DNA of 64,000 nt from Castellaniella sp049651205 (lineage in GTDB: Bacteria > Pseudomonadota > Gammaproteobacteria > Burkholderiales > Burkholderiaceae_B). The notes below the pieces were generated by a model, which was given only the letters and a program-made list of their open reading frames with translations, was not told the DNA's origin and did no database searches. This document shows, piece after piece, positions 1 through 8,521 of this stretch; position 1 is the stretch's first letter, and each line of letters begins with the position of its first letter. The translations under genes were made by a program, and so were the position numbers. The stretch covers positions 434,001 through 498,000 of the forward strand of contig NZ_JBASBR010000004.1 of the NCBI RefSeq assembly GCF_049651205.1, written 5' to 3'.

Positions 1-218
1 TGGGCGAGCAAGGCGCCAATCAGCTGCAGCACATGATCCTGCAATGCATCCTCGGCCCAGTTGCCGTATGGAAACGCGGCATCATCCGCCACATAGACAA
101 ACGTACGCTCAGGCATTAACAGACGGGCCTCGCGCAAAACCGTCAGCCCACCGATTCCGGAATCAAACACCAGCACGCACTGACCGGCACCTGCTGCCGG
201 ATAAAGATCGTCAACCAT
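1..218 (-). CDS. murI: Glutamate racemase MurI, N-terminal part (cut by window edge)
   Basis: About 72 N-terminal residues are present and the rest lies beyond base 1. The protein would interconvert L- and D-glutamate in the cytoplasm to supply D-Glu for peptidoglycan. Visible family motifs are VFDSGIGGLTV (about residues 17-27), which carries the Asp-Ser of the first catalytic half, and the later FPYGNW, which matches the PYG of racemases. The catalytic cysteines are outside or not reached. The start ATG is at 218-216, 15 bases after the cca stop on the same strand, so it is probably the last gene of a slt-cca-murI run. No good ribosome binding site is seen. The assignment is firm from the motif, but the full length is unknown. 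Confidence 0.85.
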   Translation of the reverse strand, partial: MVDDLYPAAGAGQCVLVFDSGIGGLTVLREARLLMPERTFVYVADDAAFPYGNWAEDALQDHVLQLIGALLA

Positions 219-233
219 ATTATTTTGAATGAA

Positions 234-1370
234 TCAGGGCGCCAAAGGACGCTTTGCCAGGGCCTGGATACGGGCAGCACGTAGATCCGTCCGGATCCGG
301 ACGGGATCACCGCCGGCAGCACGGGCAACCGCCCCGGCATCAATCTGGCGCACAGCCTGCAAGCGCTGCTGCCAGGCAGCCGCGTCAACGGCGGGATCGA
401 GGCAGGCTGCAATTTCCAGCAGTTGCAGGCAGCGCTCAGGGCGCCTTAGGGCATCGCAGGCCTCCAGCACATCCAGGCAGGCGGCCGGATCGGGATCCGT
501 CCCCAGAAGGGGCTGCAAACCTGCCAGCAAGCCTGGCAGCAGGCGCGCAAGGTCTCGACAGGCAGTAGGCACTCGCAGTTGGGCGTGCAGGTCTGAACCA
601 GAGCGGCAGCACAAGACCGCATAGCGCTGGGCCAGATCCAGGCTGCACGCTGCGGCGCGGGCCAGAGCATCCGCCACCAGAGGGCTCCAGACCAAGCCGG
701 GCGCCACCCGTGGCAATGCCCCGCACCGTTCCAGTACCGCAAACATCCGTTGTGGGTGTTGTGTAACCAGCCCCTTGGCAAACTCCTGCCAGACGCGTTC
801 AGGCACCAGCGCATCCACCTCACCCGCCTGCACCAGCTGATCACAGAGCGCCAGGGTTTCGGGGGCAATGGAAAAATCATGAAAACGGGCTGAAAAACGT
901 GCCAGCCGCAAGAGCCGCACTGGGTCTTCGACGAAGGCGGGGCCGACATGGCGCAACACCCGATGGGCAATGTCATCGGCGCCGTTCAAGGGATCGATCA
1001 AGCGGCCGTCGGGCGCCCGGGCAATTGCATTGACGGTAAGATCCCGACGCTGAAGGTCTTCTTCAAGCGTGACATCCAGGCCGGCGTGAAACACAAAACC
1101 ATGATAACCACGCCCGGATTTGCGCTCGGTTCTGGCCAATGCGTATTCTTCGTGGGTACGTGGATGCAAAAACACGGGGAAATCGCCACCCACCGGAGTA
1201 AACCCGCGCGCCGCGAGGGCTTCGGGGCTGGCACCCACCACCACCCAATCACGGTCGCCCGCAGGCAAACCCAGCAGGTCGTCTCGCACGGCGCCACCAA
1301 CGATGTACACCTCAAGCCCGTCGACGACGGGATCAGAGGCAGTGGATGGGCCGATGGGCCTGGGTTGCAT
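234..1370 (-). CDS. cca: CCA-adding tRNA nucleotidyltransferase (no HD domain)
   Basis: Adds or repairs the 3' CCA of tRNAs using CTP and ATP, in the cytoplasm. The product is 378 residues. Class II nucleotidyltransferase hallmarks are GGAVRD (25-30), the catalytic pair DRD (39-41) and RRDLTVNA (about 108-115), followed by the EDPVRLLRLARF neck motif. The C-terminal third, where E. coli Cca has a metal-dependent HD phosphohydrolase domain, aligns only loosely; the His-Asp signatures are absent and the protein is about 35 residues shorter. I chose the ATG at 1370 because it overlaps the slt stop codon (TGATG), a translational-coupling junction. An in-frame extension upstream would lie inside slt. 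Confidence 0.93.
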   Translation of the reverse strand: MQPRPIGPSTASDPVVDGLEVYIVGGAVRDDLLGLPAGDRDWVVVGASPEALAARGFTPVGGDFPVFLHPRTHEEYALARTERKSGRGYHGFVFHAGLDVTLEEDLQRRDLTVNAIARAPDGRLIDPLNGADDIAHRVLRHVGPAFVEDPVRLLRLARFSARFHDFSIAPETLALCDQLVQAGEVDALVPERVWQEFAKGLVTQHPQRMFAVLERCGALPRVAPGLVWSPLVADALARAAACSLDLAQRYAVLCCRSGSDLHAQLRVPTACRDLARLLPGLLAGLQPLLGTDPDPAACLDVLEACDALRRPERCLQLLEIAACLDPAVDAAAWQQRLQAVRQIDAGAVARAAGGDPVRIRTDLRAARIQALAKRPLAP

Positions 1371-3526
1371 CACGGCCGAGCGGTTTGAGTGCCGTCCAGC
1401 GGGCTGACTGTCCCCAGGCGGGCCTTGAGAGAAGCTGGTTTGCCGGAAAACAGCATGGCATACCAAACCGAATTGGACATCACGTTTTTGACGTACAGGC
1501 GGGTTTCGGTAAACGGGATGGTTTCAGCAAAGATGGCGCCTTCGACCGGCGCTTGCAGCTGGGATTTCCAGCGTTTGGGGCGCCCCGGACCAGCGTTATA
1601 CCCAGCAGTGGCCAGAAGCTCGGAGCCCCCCAGGCGCTGCAACACCATATCCATGTAGCGGGTGCCCAATACCGTGTTGGTGTCAAAATCATTGACCTGG
1701 CTGAGGCTGAAATCCTTGAGGCCGATTTTGCGTGCCACATACCGTGCCGTGGCCGGCATCAATTGCATCAGGCCCGATGCACCCACGTGCGATCGGGCAT
1801 CCGTGATAAAGCGGGACTCTTGCCGGATCAGCCCATACACCCAGGCGGGGTCGAGATTGATCTCGCGGGCTTTTTCGGCAACACGGCCCTCGAAGGGGGC
1901 GATAAAGCGCTGACTGAAATCGTGCACCTGCCGGGTTTGCAGCGAGGTGTTGACCACGCGGTCGTAGATTTGTTCTGAGCGGGCAAATTCTGCCGCACCG
2001 CGCAACTGAGGATCACTCATCCCCCTCAGCGCGAAGTTCCATTCGGGAACAGCCTCCCGGCGCCAGCCGAGATCAAACAGGGCCACGGCCCGCTGTAAAC
2101 CCGGGTTGGCCTGCGCCTGGGCCACCCAGCCGCTGTCCAGCGGTGCAGGCTGCGGTGGCAACTGGGGGGTATGGCCAAGCTCTTCGTTGGCCAGTTGACC
2201 ATAAAAGCCAAGATCGTCCGTGATGGACTGAAAATATTGCTGGGCTGCCTGACGGTTGCCCTGGGCCGCGAGGGCGCGGCCATACCAGTAGCGCCACACA
2301 GGCTCGGCTGCCTGGGCGCTACCCATCTTGCGAATGGCGGCCGCCACGCGATCCCATTGAATGGGTGAAGCGCGCAGCTCGGCACGTACCTGCCAGGCAT
2401 GGTTGTAATCCGTCATGGGTACAAAGCCCGACTTCCGGTACCAGCGGGCGGCGTCTGGCTCGACATTAAGCGCGGCCACCAGCCCAAACTGGCCCCACAC
2501 CCATTGCATATCAGCCTTGGGCACCGCATGGGCCCATTGATCCTGGATGCGCTGTGCCGCTTGAATGCGGTCGTCGCTTCGCGCCAGGCGCGACAGGGCA
2601 ATGGTGAAAAGCTCGGTTTCCGCGCCGGGCTTTGGCTTCTGACGCCCGGACAGCCATTTTTGCGGATCTTTCATGAGCACCGCAAACTGAACCATCGCCG
2701 CATCATCAAACACCACAGAGGCCAATCGGGTGATATCAGAGGCACGGCCGATTTCGAGGGTGTCTCGCAACATCCCGTTAAGCTCTTTGCGGCTGAGCAC
2801 GTGATCCGCAGCCACCTGATCCAGCATGGACCAGCAATCTGAATTGGGCTTGAAGGTATCGAGCACCGCCGCGGCATGGGCCGGCTTGCCGGTCATGTGC
2901 TGTGCCATCAGCAACGCACATTGCACGGAAGACCAGGGATCGGGGGGCGGCTGGATGCGCAGGGCACCGGTGTAGTCTTCAGCCCGCACAGAAGCCAGGA
3001 TCCAGTTGGAGCGGATGCGCTCGTTGAGATAGGCATCAGGGTTATCGTGCAAAAACTGCCGCACGGCATCGTTGGGTACTGGCAGGGTGCGATCCTGCAA
3101 GCGGTGCTGAAGTGCCCAATAACGCGGATACTGGCCCAGGACAGGATCTGCCTGGGCCAATGGTGCCAGGCGATCGAGATCAGACCAGCGGCGTTTTTTT
3201 ACCGCATCGTAGGCGTCTTCGACGGCCTGACGCGCAGTTGCCGGCACCACTGGTGCCACCCACGGCGAGACGGCCGGGGGAGCAATCTTGGCTGCGTTGT
3301 GCACGGTTTGTGCCGGTTGCGGATTTAAGGCAGCCACCTGCGGTGTTTGATCAACCTGCTGCTGCACCGGGGCACGAGCCGCCGCACAACCGCTAAGGCC
3401 AAACACGGCGGCCAACCCCCACCCCATCATCCTGCGCCCCGACGCAGATACACCGGGCCGTACACTGGTACTGAAACCAACATCCTGCCGCCTGGCTTGC
3501 GTATCCCTTAGAATGTCCAAGCTCAT
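1370..3526 (-). CDS. slt: Soluble-type lytic murein transglycosylase (Slt70-like), probable lipoprotein
   Basis: Cleaves the glycan backbone of peptidoglycan between MurNAc and GlcNAc with formation of 1,6-anhydroMurNAc, in the periplasm. The product is up to 718 residues. A long alpha-superhelical region precedes the C-terminal SLT domain, which shows GLIRQESRF with catalytic Glu570, then GASGLMQLMPATA and AGYNAGPGRPKRW. Near the N-terminus a hydrophobic stretch ends in LSGC (Cys47), a good lipobox, so the protein is probably outer-membrane anchored rather than soluble. The first ATG at 3526 leaves about 33 residues before the signal; internal ATGs at 3430 and 3427 would give a more usual lipoprotein signal and may be the true start. 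It is divergent from fau. Confidence 0.92.
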   Translation of the reverse strand: MSLDILRDTQARRQDVGFSTSVRPGVSASGRRMMGWGLAAVFGLSGCAAARAPVQQQVDQTPQVAALNPQPAQTVHNAAKIAPPAVSPWVAPVVPATARQAVEDAYDAVKKRRWSDLDRLAPLAQADPVLGQYPRYWALQHRLQDRTLPVPNDAVRQFLHDNPDAYLNERIRSNWILASVRAEDYTGALRIQPPPDPWSSVQCALLMAQHMTGKPAHAAAVLDTFKPNSDCWSMLDQVAADHVLSRKELNGMLRDTLEIGRASDITRLASVVFDDAAMVQFAVLMKDPQKWLSGRQKPKPGAETELFTIALSRLARSDDRIQAAQRIQDQWAHAVPKADMQWVWGQFGLVAALNVEPDAARWYRKSGFVPMTDYNHAWQVRAELRASPIQWDRVAAAIRKMGSAQAAEPVWRYWYGRALAAQGNRQAAQQYFQSITDDLGFYGQLANEELGHTPQLPPQPAPLDSGWVAQAQANPGLQRAVALFDLGWRREAVPEWNFALRGMSDPQLRGAAEFARSEQIYDRVVNTSLQTRQVHDFSQRFIAPFEGRVAEKAREINLDPAWVYGLIRQESRFITDARSHVGASGLMQLMPATARYVARKIGLKDFSLSQVNDFDTNTVLGTRYMDMVLQRLGGSELLATAGYNAGPGRPKRWKSQLQAPVEGAIFAETIPFTETRLYVKNVMSNSVWYAMLFSGKPASLKARLGTVSPLDGTQTARP

Positions 3527-3554
3527 CTAGCCCACCCCGCACAACATACTGCTT

Positions 3555-4187
3555 ATGAATCAGAACGCACAGGATAACGCAGTCGCCCTCCGGGCGCGAC
3601 TCAAACAGAAACGCAGCGCACAGCCGGCAGCCGACAAAGACCGCGGTGCCCTGCTGATCCGCGGCCGCCTGTTTACCTGGCTGGCCAGCCAGCGCACGTC
3701 CTTAAAAAATGCCGGCATGCCGGACGTACGCCATATTGCCGCGTTTTGGTCGATGGCCGACGAGCCCGCCTTGCAGCCCCTGCTGCGGCAATGGGCACAG
3801 GACGACTCCCTGACACTTTCTCTGCCTGTGGTGACTGCCCCGGGGCAAGCGCTGGCGTTTCGCCTCTGGACGCCCGACACCCCGATGCAAGCGGGCGCCT
3901 ACGGCATCCTCGAGCCTCAGGGCCCTGAGGCCCCCCCACCGGATGTGATGCTGGTACCCACACTGGGGTTCACACGGCAGGGTGACCGCCTTGGCTACGG
4001 TGGCGGCTACTACGACCGCACCCTGGCCGCGCTTGGTGCAGCCGGCCATCGCCCCCGTGCAGCCCTGGGCGTCGCCTGGGCGTGCGGTGATCTTAGCGCC
4101 GAAACCTACCAGCCGGCGGCGCATGACGAGCACCTGGACGGCATCCTGACCGACAAGGGTTGGGCGCTAGCGGCACCCAACCTCTAA
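3555..4187 (+). CDS. fau: 5-formyltetrahydrofolate cyclo-ligase
   Basis: Converts 5-formyl-THF to 5,10-methenyl-THF with ATP, returning a storage folate to the one-carbon pool. The product is 210 residues, the normal family length. The signature GYGGGYYDR (about residues 154-162), preceded by LVPTLGFTRQGDRL, is the conserved substrate and ATP region of the YgfA/MTHFS family. It is transcribed away from slt and ends three bases before the convergent metF stop, so no independent terminator fits between them. Proximity to metF, ahcY and metK places it in a one-carbon neighbourhood. In many proteobacteria this gene sits behind 6S RNA; I see no such RNA in the short space upstream. Confidence 0.94.
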   Translation: MNQNAQDNAVALRARLKQKRSAQPAADKDRGALLIRGRLFTWLASQRTSLKNAGMPDVRHIAAFWSMADEPALQPLLRQWAQDDSLTLSLPVVTAPGQALAFRLWTPDTPMQAGAYGILEPQGPEAPPPDVMLVPTLGFTRQGDRLGYGGGYYDRTLAALGAAGHRPRAALGVAWACGDLSAETYQPAAHDEHLDGILTDKGWALAAPNL

Positions 4188-4190
4188 CCA

Positions 4191-5048
4191 TCAGGCCGGC
4201 ACCCCGAGGTTATCGCAGATCTGCACCACGGCATCGGCATGGTTCAGCGTATAAAAGTGCAGACCAGGTGCACCGTTTTGCAGCAAACGAGCGCACAAAT
4301 CAGTGATAACGTCGATGCCAAAGGCCCGGATTGAGGCCTTGTCATCGCCAAAGTCCTGCAGGCGCAAACGGATCCATCGCGGGATTTCTGCACCGCACAT
4401 GGATGAAAACCGTGCCAGCTGCGTGTAGTTGGTGATCGGCATGATGCCGGGGGTGATGGGGATCGACACCCCTTTGGCCCGGGCCTGATCAACAAAAGCG
4501 AAATACGCGTCAGGATTGAAAAAATACTGGGTAATGGCGCTATCGGCGCCCGCCTGCACTTTGTCTACAAAATGCTGGAGGTCACGTGTGGCGCTTTCTG
4601 CCTGCGGGTGCATCTCGGGATATGCTGCGACCTCGATGTGAAACGCATCACCATGGTGCTGGCGCACAAACTGCACCAGCTCGCTGGCATAGTGCAGATC
4701 ACCGGTGTCTCCACCCATGCCAGAGGGGAGATCACCGCGCAGGGCCACTAGACGACGAATCCCGCGGGAGCGATAGTCATTGAGGATGGCATGCAGATCA
4801 TCGCGTGAGGCGCCGATGCACGACAGGTGCGGCGCAACATCACAGCCCAGGTTGCTGAGCATCTGTACGGTATCCACCGTGCCCGTGCGGGTAGACCCTC
4901 CCGCCCCGAAAGTGACACTGACGTACGACGGGTTAAGCGCTGCCAGCCGCTTGGCCGAGCGCACCAGACGCTCTTGGGCGGCAATATCCCGCGGGGGGAA
5001 GTATTCGAGGCTGACCTGCGCCGCCTGCGGATTGGAGAGAAGTGGCAT
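4191..5048 (-). CDS. metF: Methylenetetrahydrofolate reductase
   Basis: A flavoenzyme that reduces 5,10-methylene-THF to 5-methyl-THF, the methyl donor for methionine synthesis. The product is 285 residues, typical of bacterial MetF. Visible motifs are SLEYFPPRD near the N-terminus, SVTFGAGGSTRTGT and the RGDLP/HIEVAAYPE segment, all in the FAD/folate barrel. I start at the ATG at 5048 (MPLLSNPQAAQ) because the longer reading frame adds a cysteine-rich, non-conserved extension that runs into the upstream holin-like gene. The upstream gene ends 16 bases away and ahcY is next, so metF is probably co-transcribed from the riboswitch-controlled ahcY promoter. Confidence 0.95.
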   Translation of the reverse strand: MPLLSNPQAAQVSLEYFPPRDIAAQERLVRSAKRLAALNPSYVSVTFGAGGSTRTGTVDTVQMLSNLGCDVAPHLSCIGASRDDLHAILNDYRSRGIRRLVALRGDLPSGMGGDTGDLHYASELVQFVRQHHGDAFHIEVAAYPEMHPQAESATRDLQHFVDKVQAGADSAITQYFFNPDAYFAFVDQARAKGVSIPITPGIMPITNYTQLARFSSMCGAEIPRWIRLRLQDFGDDKASIRAFGIDVITDLCARLLQNGAPGLHFYTLNHADAVVQICDNLGVPA

Positions 5049-5064
5049 AAATTTTTGAAAATGC

Positions 5065-5406
5065 TTAGTGCAGCAGCAAACCTGCCAACAGGCCCGAGAC
5101 CAGGCTATACACAATGGCGCCGATCACGGCCCACCAAAAGCCGTCTACCTGAAACCCCTTGAGGATGGAACCGGCCCACCAGAAAACCAGTGCATTGAGC
5201 ACCAGCAGAAACAGGCCCAGCGTGACCACCGTAAGAGGCAAGGTCAGCAGCACCAGCAAGGGCTTGACCAAGGTATTGAGCAAGCCCAGCACCAGTGCAG
5301 CAATCAGGGCCGACCCAAAGGATGCCACGGAGATCCCCGGCAGCAAATACGCCACGACCAGCAACGCCACGGCATTCAAGATCCAGACGAGCAAGAGCAT
5401 AAACAT
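5065..5406 (-). CDS. Small four-helix membrane protein, 'phage holin family' (YvlD-like)
   Basis: 113 residues, nearly all hydrophobic, with four predicted membrane segments (roughly residues 1-20, 28-50, 54-80 and 88-112). It matches the superfamily IV holin-like/YvlD proteins, which are chromosomal and not tied to prophages here. A strong ribosome binding site (AAGGAG, eight bases before the ATG at 5406) fixes the start. It lies between ahcY and metF with short gaps on both sides; this ahcY-holin-metF order recurs in betaproteobacteria as I recall it. No biochemical function is established, and a link to SAM metabolism would be positional inference only. Confidence 0.8.
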   Translation of the reverse strand: MFMLLLVWILNAVALLVVAYLLPGISVASFGSALIAALVLGLLNTLVKPLLVLLTLPLTVVTLGLFLLVLNALVFWWAGSILKGFQVDGFWWAVIGAIVYSLVSGLLAGLLLH

Positions 5407-5433
5407 AAGAGATCTCCTTGGACAAACAAAGGG

Positions 5434-6840
5434 TTAGTAGCGGTAATGATCCGGCTTGAAGGGACCCTGGACAGGCACGCTGATGTAGTCGGCCTGTTTT
5501 TGCGACAGGGTGCTGAGATGCACACCGAGTTTCTTGAGGTGCAGACGGGCCACCTTTTCATCAAGATGCTTGGGCAGCACATACACTTGACCAGTGGCGT
5601 AGTGATCGCCACGGGTGAAGAGCTCGATCTGGGCAATGGTCTGGTTGGTAAACGAGGCTGACATCACAAACGAAGGATGCCCCGTGGCGCAGCCCAGGTT
5701 GACCAGACGCCCCTTGGCCAGCAGGATAACCCGCTTGCCGTCCGGGAAAATGATGTGGTCCACCTGGGGCTTGATCTCTTCCCAGGGCAGGTCTTCTACC
5801 GACGCCACATTGATTTCGCTGTCGAAGTGACCAATATTGCACACAATGGCCTGGTCTTTCATGCGATACAGGTGCTCGCGGTCGATAACGTGATAGTTGC
5901 CGGTGGCGGTTACAAAAATATCCGCTTGCTCGACCACATCCGGATGGTTGAGATCCACCACACGATAGCCTTCCATGGAGGCCTGCAGCGCGCAGATAGG
6001 GTCTACCTCGGTAACCCATACCTGGGCTCGCAAGGCAGCCAGTGCCTGGGCGCAGCCCTTGCCCACATCGCCAAAACCACACACGATGGCAACCTTGCCT
6101 GCGACCATCACATCGGTGGCGCGCTTGATGCCATCCACCAGGGATTCGCGGCAACCGTATAGATTGTCGAACTTGGACTTGGTGACGGAATCATTGACGT
6201 TGATGGCGGGGATCTTGAGCTCGCCACGTTGCGACATCTGATAGAGACGGTGCACGCCGGTGGTGGTTTCTTCGGTAACGCCCTGAATCTGCGCCAGACG
6301 GGTGGAATACCAGGTGGCGTCTTGTGCCAGGCGGGCCTTGATGGCCGCAAACAGCACACGTTCTTCTTCGTTCTCGGGGCTGGCAATTACTGAGGCGTCA
6401 GACTCGGCCCGTGCCCCCAGGTGCAGCAGCAACGTGGCGTCGCCGCCGTCATCCAAAATCATGTTGGCTTGCTCGCCGGGCCAATCAAAAATACGGTGCG
6501 TGTATTGCCAGTAGTCTTCGAGGGATTCTCCCTTGACGGCAAACACGGGCGTACCGCCGGCGGCGATGGCAGCGGCCGCGTGATCCTGGGTAGAAAAAAT
6601 ATTGCACGACGCCCAGCGGACTTCCGCCCCCAGTGCCTTCAGGGTTTCGATCAGGACAGCCGTCTGGATCGTCATGTGCAGGCTGCCTGCAATGCGCGCA
6701 CCCTTAAGCGGCTGAGATGCGGCGAATTCCTCGCGCGTGGCCATCAGGCCCGGCATTTCGGTTTCGGCAATGGAAAGTTCGCGGCGGCCCCAATCGGCCA
6801 GTGCGATGTCGGCAATAACGTAGTCTTGTGCAGTGCTCAT
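5434..6840 (-). CDS. ahcY: S-adenosyl-L-homocysteine hydrolase
   Basis: Splits SAH into adenosine and homocysteine with bound NAD, removing the product inhibitor of methyltransferases. The product is 468 residues. The NAD-binding Rossmann motif VCGFGDVGKGCAQAL and the flanking NVNDSVTKSKFDNLYG region are clear, as is the C-terminal KPDHYRY that closes the neighbouring active site. I chose the ATG at 6840 (MSTAQDYVIADI), which matches the family N-terminus; an in-frame ATG further up adds only a short basic leader. The leader 90-150 bases upstream folds as an SAH riboswitch, so expression should rise when SAH accumulates. It heads the ahcY-holin-metF run. Confidence 0.97.
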   Translation of the reverse strand: MSTAQDYVIADIALADWGRRELSIAETEMPGLMATREEFAASQPLKGARIAGSLHMTIQTAVLIETLKALGAEVRWASCNIFSTQDHAAAAIAAGGTPVFAVKGESLEDYWQYTHRIFDWPGEQANMILDDGGDATLLLHLGARAESDASVIASPENEEERVLFAAIKARLAQDATWYSTRLAQIQGVTEETTTGVHRLYQMSQRGELKIPAINVNDSVTKSKFDNLYGCRESLVDGIKRATDVMVAGKVAIVCGFGDVGKGCAQALAALRAQVWVTEVDPICALQASMEGYRVVDLNHPDVVEQADIFVTATGNYHVIDREHLYRMKDQAIVCNIGHFDSEINVASVEDLPWEEIKPQVDHIIFPDGKRVILLAKGRLVNLGCATGHPSFVMSASFTNQTIAQIELFTRGDHYATGQVYVLPKHLDEKVARLHLKKLGVHLSTLSQKQADYISVPVQGPFKPDHYRY

Positions 6841-6929
6841 GGTTGTCCTAAGCCTGCGCAAACCGAGAGGCAGAACCGCCCACCCTTGCCCGCGCAGGGC
6901 AACGATGGACGCCGTTTGTAATGAAGGTT

Positions 6930-6992
6930 CCTGAGCCTGGCGGCCCGCGATATCAGCCTGTCGGCTGGCGGGCCGGTGCAGCGCCCCTCAGG
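6930..6992 (-). promoter_or_regulatory. SAH riboswitch (ahcY leader)
   Basis: Reading the minus strand, 5' CCTGAG (6992-6987) pairs with 3' CTCAGG (6935-6930) to form P1. Inside it stand the conserved GAGGGGCGCTGC and GCCAGGCTC strands of the SAH aptamer. An inner helix CGGCCCGC/GCGGGCCG and a capping hairpin CAGCC-gaca-GGCTG complete the expected fold. SAH riboswitches of this class activate ahcY and associated genes in betaproteobacteria and pseudomonads. It begins about 12 bases downstream of a TATAAT box and ends about 90 bases before the ahcY start. The fold was done by eye; a covariance-model search is the confirming test. Confidence 0.9.
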
Positions 6993-7003
6993 AGAAAGTG
7001 GTG

Positions 7004-7009
7004 ATTATA
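7004..7009 (-). promoter_or_regulatory. -10 box of the ahcY promoter
   Basis: On the minus strand the hexamer is a perfect TATAAT. A start site seven bases further on falls about five bases before the first paired base of the SAH riboswitch, as expected for a riboswitch transcript. The -35 region about 17 bases upstream is poor; I find no convincing TTGACA. Confidence 0.65.
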
Positions 7010-7062
7010 CCGACAGGATAACCTTGCCGATACAGCCTGGAAAAACTTCAGGCCATATTGGC

Positions 7063-7269
7063 TTAGCTGCCTGCCTTGCTTTCGCGGATCGCTTTTTCCA
7101 GGCGCGCGGTACGCTGGTCTGCCAAATGGCTGTTGACAACCAAAATGGCATGAATCACGCCGGGAATCCAAAACAGACACGTCAGAAGAATGTTCAGGAG
7201 AAATTGCACCGGCTTGCCGCAAAGCAGAACGGCCACTGGCGGCAGAATGATCGCAAGAAGATAACGCAT
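7063..7269 (-). CDS. YqaE/Pmp3 family small membrane protein
   Basis: 68 residues with two membrane helices (about 1-22 and 28-50) joined by a short polar turn, and a charged C-terminus (LEKAIRESKAGS). The pattern LLAIILPPVAVLL...FLLNILLTCLFWIPGVIHAI is that of the Pmp3/YqaE/UPF0057 family, linked in yeast and some bacteria to membrane potential or salt stress. The start is the ATG at 7269; a longer frame would run through the metK terminator hairpin. It sits between metK and ahcY on the same strand. It is downstream of the terminator, so it probably has its own promoter, which I do not see clearly. Confidence 0.85.
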   Translation of the reverse strand: MRYLLAIILPPVAVLLCGKPVQFLLNILLTCLFWIPGVIHAILVVNSHLADQRTARLEKAIRESKAGS

Positions 7270-7288
7270 TGAAAACCCAATATTACTG

Positions 7289-7317
7289 AAAAGGGTGGAG
7301 GCAAAAAGCCTCCACCC
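7289..7317 (-). terminator. Rho-independent terminator after metK
   Basis: A perfect 10-bp stem GGGTGGAGGC / GCCTCCACCC with a five-base loop is followed on the minus strand by TTTT. It begins about 20 bases after the metK stop codon and so ends the metK transcript before the YqaE-like gene. Confidence 0.85.
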
Positions 7318-7337
7318 GTTGTACGGCAAAACCCAAC

Positions 7338-8501
7338 TTAGGCAGCGGCCTTAAGCGTTTGCACCTTGTCGGTAGCCTCCCAGCTGAACTCGGGCTCGCT
7401 GCGGCCAAAGTGGCCATAGGCGGCTGATTTTGCGTAGATGGGACGCAGCAGATCGAGCATATTGATGATGCCCTTGGGGCGCAGATCGAAGTGCTCGCGC
7501 ACCAGACGGGCGATCTGGTCGTCGGGGATGACGCCCGTGCCTTCGGTGTACACAGTGATATTGATGGGTTCGGCCACACCGATGGCGTAGCTGACCTGCA
7601 CCTGGCACTGACGCGCCAGGCCCGCAGCCACGATGTTTTTGGCCACATAGCGCGCGGCATAGGCGGCCGAGCGGTCGACCTTGGAGGGATCTTTGCCGGA
7701 GAACGCACCACCGCCGTGCGGGCAAGCACCACCGTAAGTATCAACGATGATCTTGCGGCCGGTGAGGCCGCAATCGCCTTGCGGGCCGCCAATCACGAAT
7801 TTGCCCGTAGGATTGATCAGGAATTTGGTTTTGTCCGTGAGCAGGCCGTCTGCAAACACCGGACGGATGATGTGTTCGATGGCGGCATCGCGGATGTCTG
7901 CCTGGGAAATGTCGGGATGATGCTGCGTAGACAGCACCACGGTATCGACCTCGGCCGGCTTGCCATCCAGATAGCGGAAAGTGACCTGGGATTTGGCATC
8001 GGGGCGCAGCCAGGGCAGGCGGCCGTCTTTGCGCAACTCGGCCTGGCGCTGCACGATGCGGTGCGCATACCAGATGGGAGCCGGCATGAGGTCGGGGGTT
8101 TCGTCGCAGGCATAGCCAAACATCAGGCCTTGGTCGCCGGCACCCTGGTTGAGGATTTCTTCGGGGGAGCGATCAACCCCCTGGGCGATATCGGGCGACT
8201 GCTTGTCGTAGGCCACCAGCACAGCGCAACCTTTGTAGTCGATACCGTACTCGGTGTTGTCGTAGCCGATGCGCCGGATGGTATCGCGTGCCACCTGGAT
8301 GTAATCGATATTGGCGCGCGAAGTGATTTCGCCGGCCAATACCACCAAGCCGGTATTGCAAAGGGTTTCTGCAGCGACGCGGGAGTTTGGATCTTGCTCG
8401 AGCAATGCGTCGAGGATGGCGTCGGAGATTTGATCGGCGACTTTGTCGGGATGACCTTCGGAGACGGACTCGGAAGTAAAGAGAAAATCGTTGTTTGCCA
8501 C
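7338..8501 (-). CDS. metK: S-adenosylmethionine synthetase
   Basis: Makes SAM from methionine and ATP; tetrameric cytoplasmic enzyme. The product is 387 residues. Signatures are FLFTSESVSEGHPDK at the N-terminus, the GAGDQGLMFGYA hexapeptide region, and GGGAFSGKDPSKVDRSAAY near the middle. I place the start at the GTG at 8501 (VANNDFLFTSE), which gives the family N-terminus and has AGGA upstream; no in-frame ATG fits. A structured leader precedes it and a strong terminator follows. Divergent from the lipid A acyltransferase genes. Confidence 0.97.
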   Translation of the reverse strand: MANNDFLFTSESVSEGHPDKVADQISDAILDALLEQDPNSRVAAETLCNTGLVVLAGEITSRANIDYIQVARDTIRRIGYDNTEYGIDYKGCAVLVAYDKQSPDIAQGVDRSPEEILNQGAGDQGLMFGYACDETPDLMPAPIWYAHRIVQRQAELRKDGRLPWLRPDAKSQVTFRYLDGKPAEVDTVVLSTQHHPDISQADIRDAAIEHIIRPVFADGLLTDKTKFLINPTGKFVIGGPQGDCGLTGRKIIVDTYGGACPHGGGAFSGKDPSKVDRSAAYAARYVAKNIVAAGLARQCQVQVSYAIGVAEPINITVYTEGTGVIPDDQIARLVREHFDLRPKGIINMLDLLRPIYAKSAAYGHFGRSEPEFSWEATDKVQTLKAAA

Positions 8502-8521
8502 AGCGATACGTCCTGTATGAA

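Noticed and set aside
5065..5406. Possible prophage remnant because of the holin family name
   Set aside because: No other phage gene is near, and the protein is a chromosomal YvlD-like membrane protein in a conserved metabolic run.
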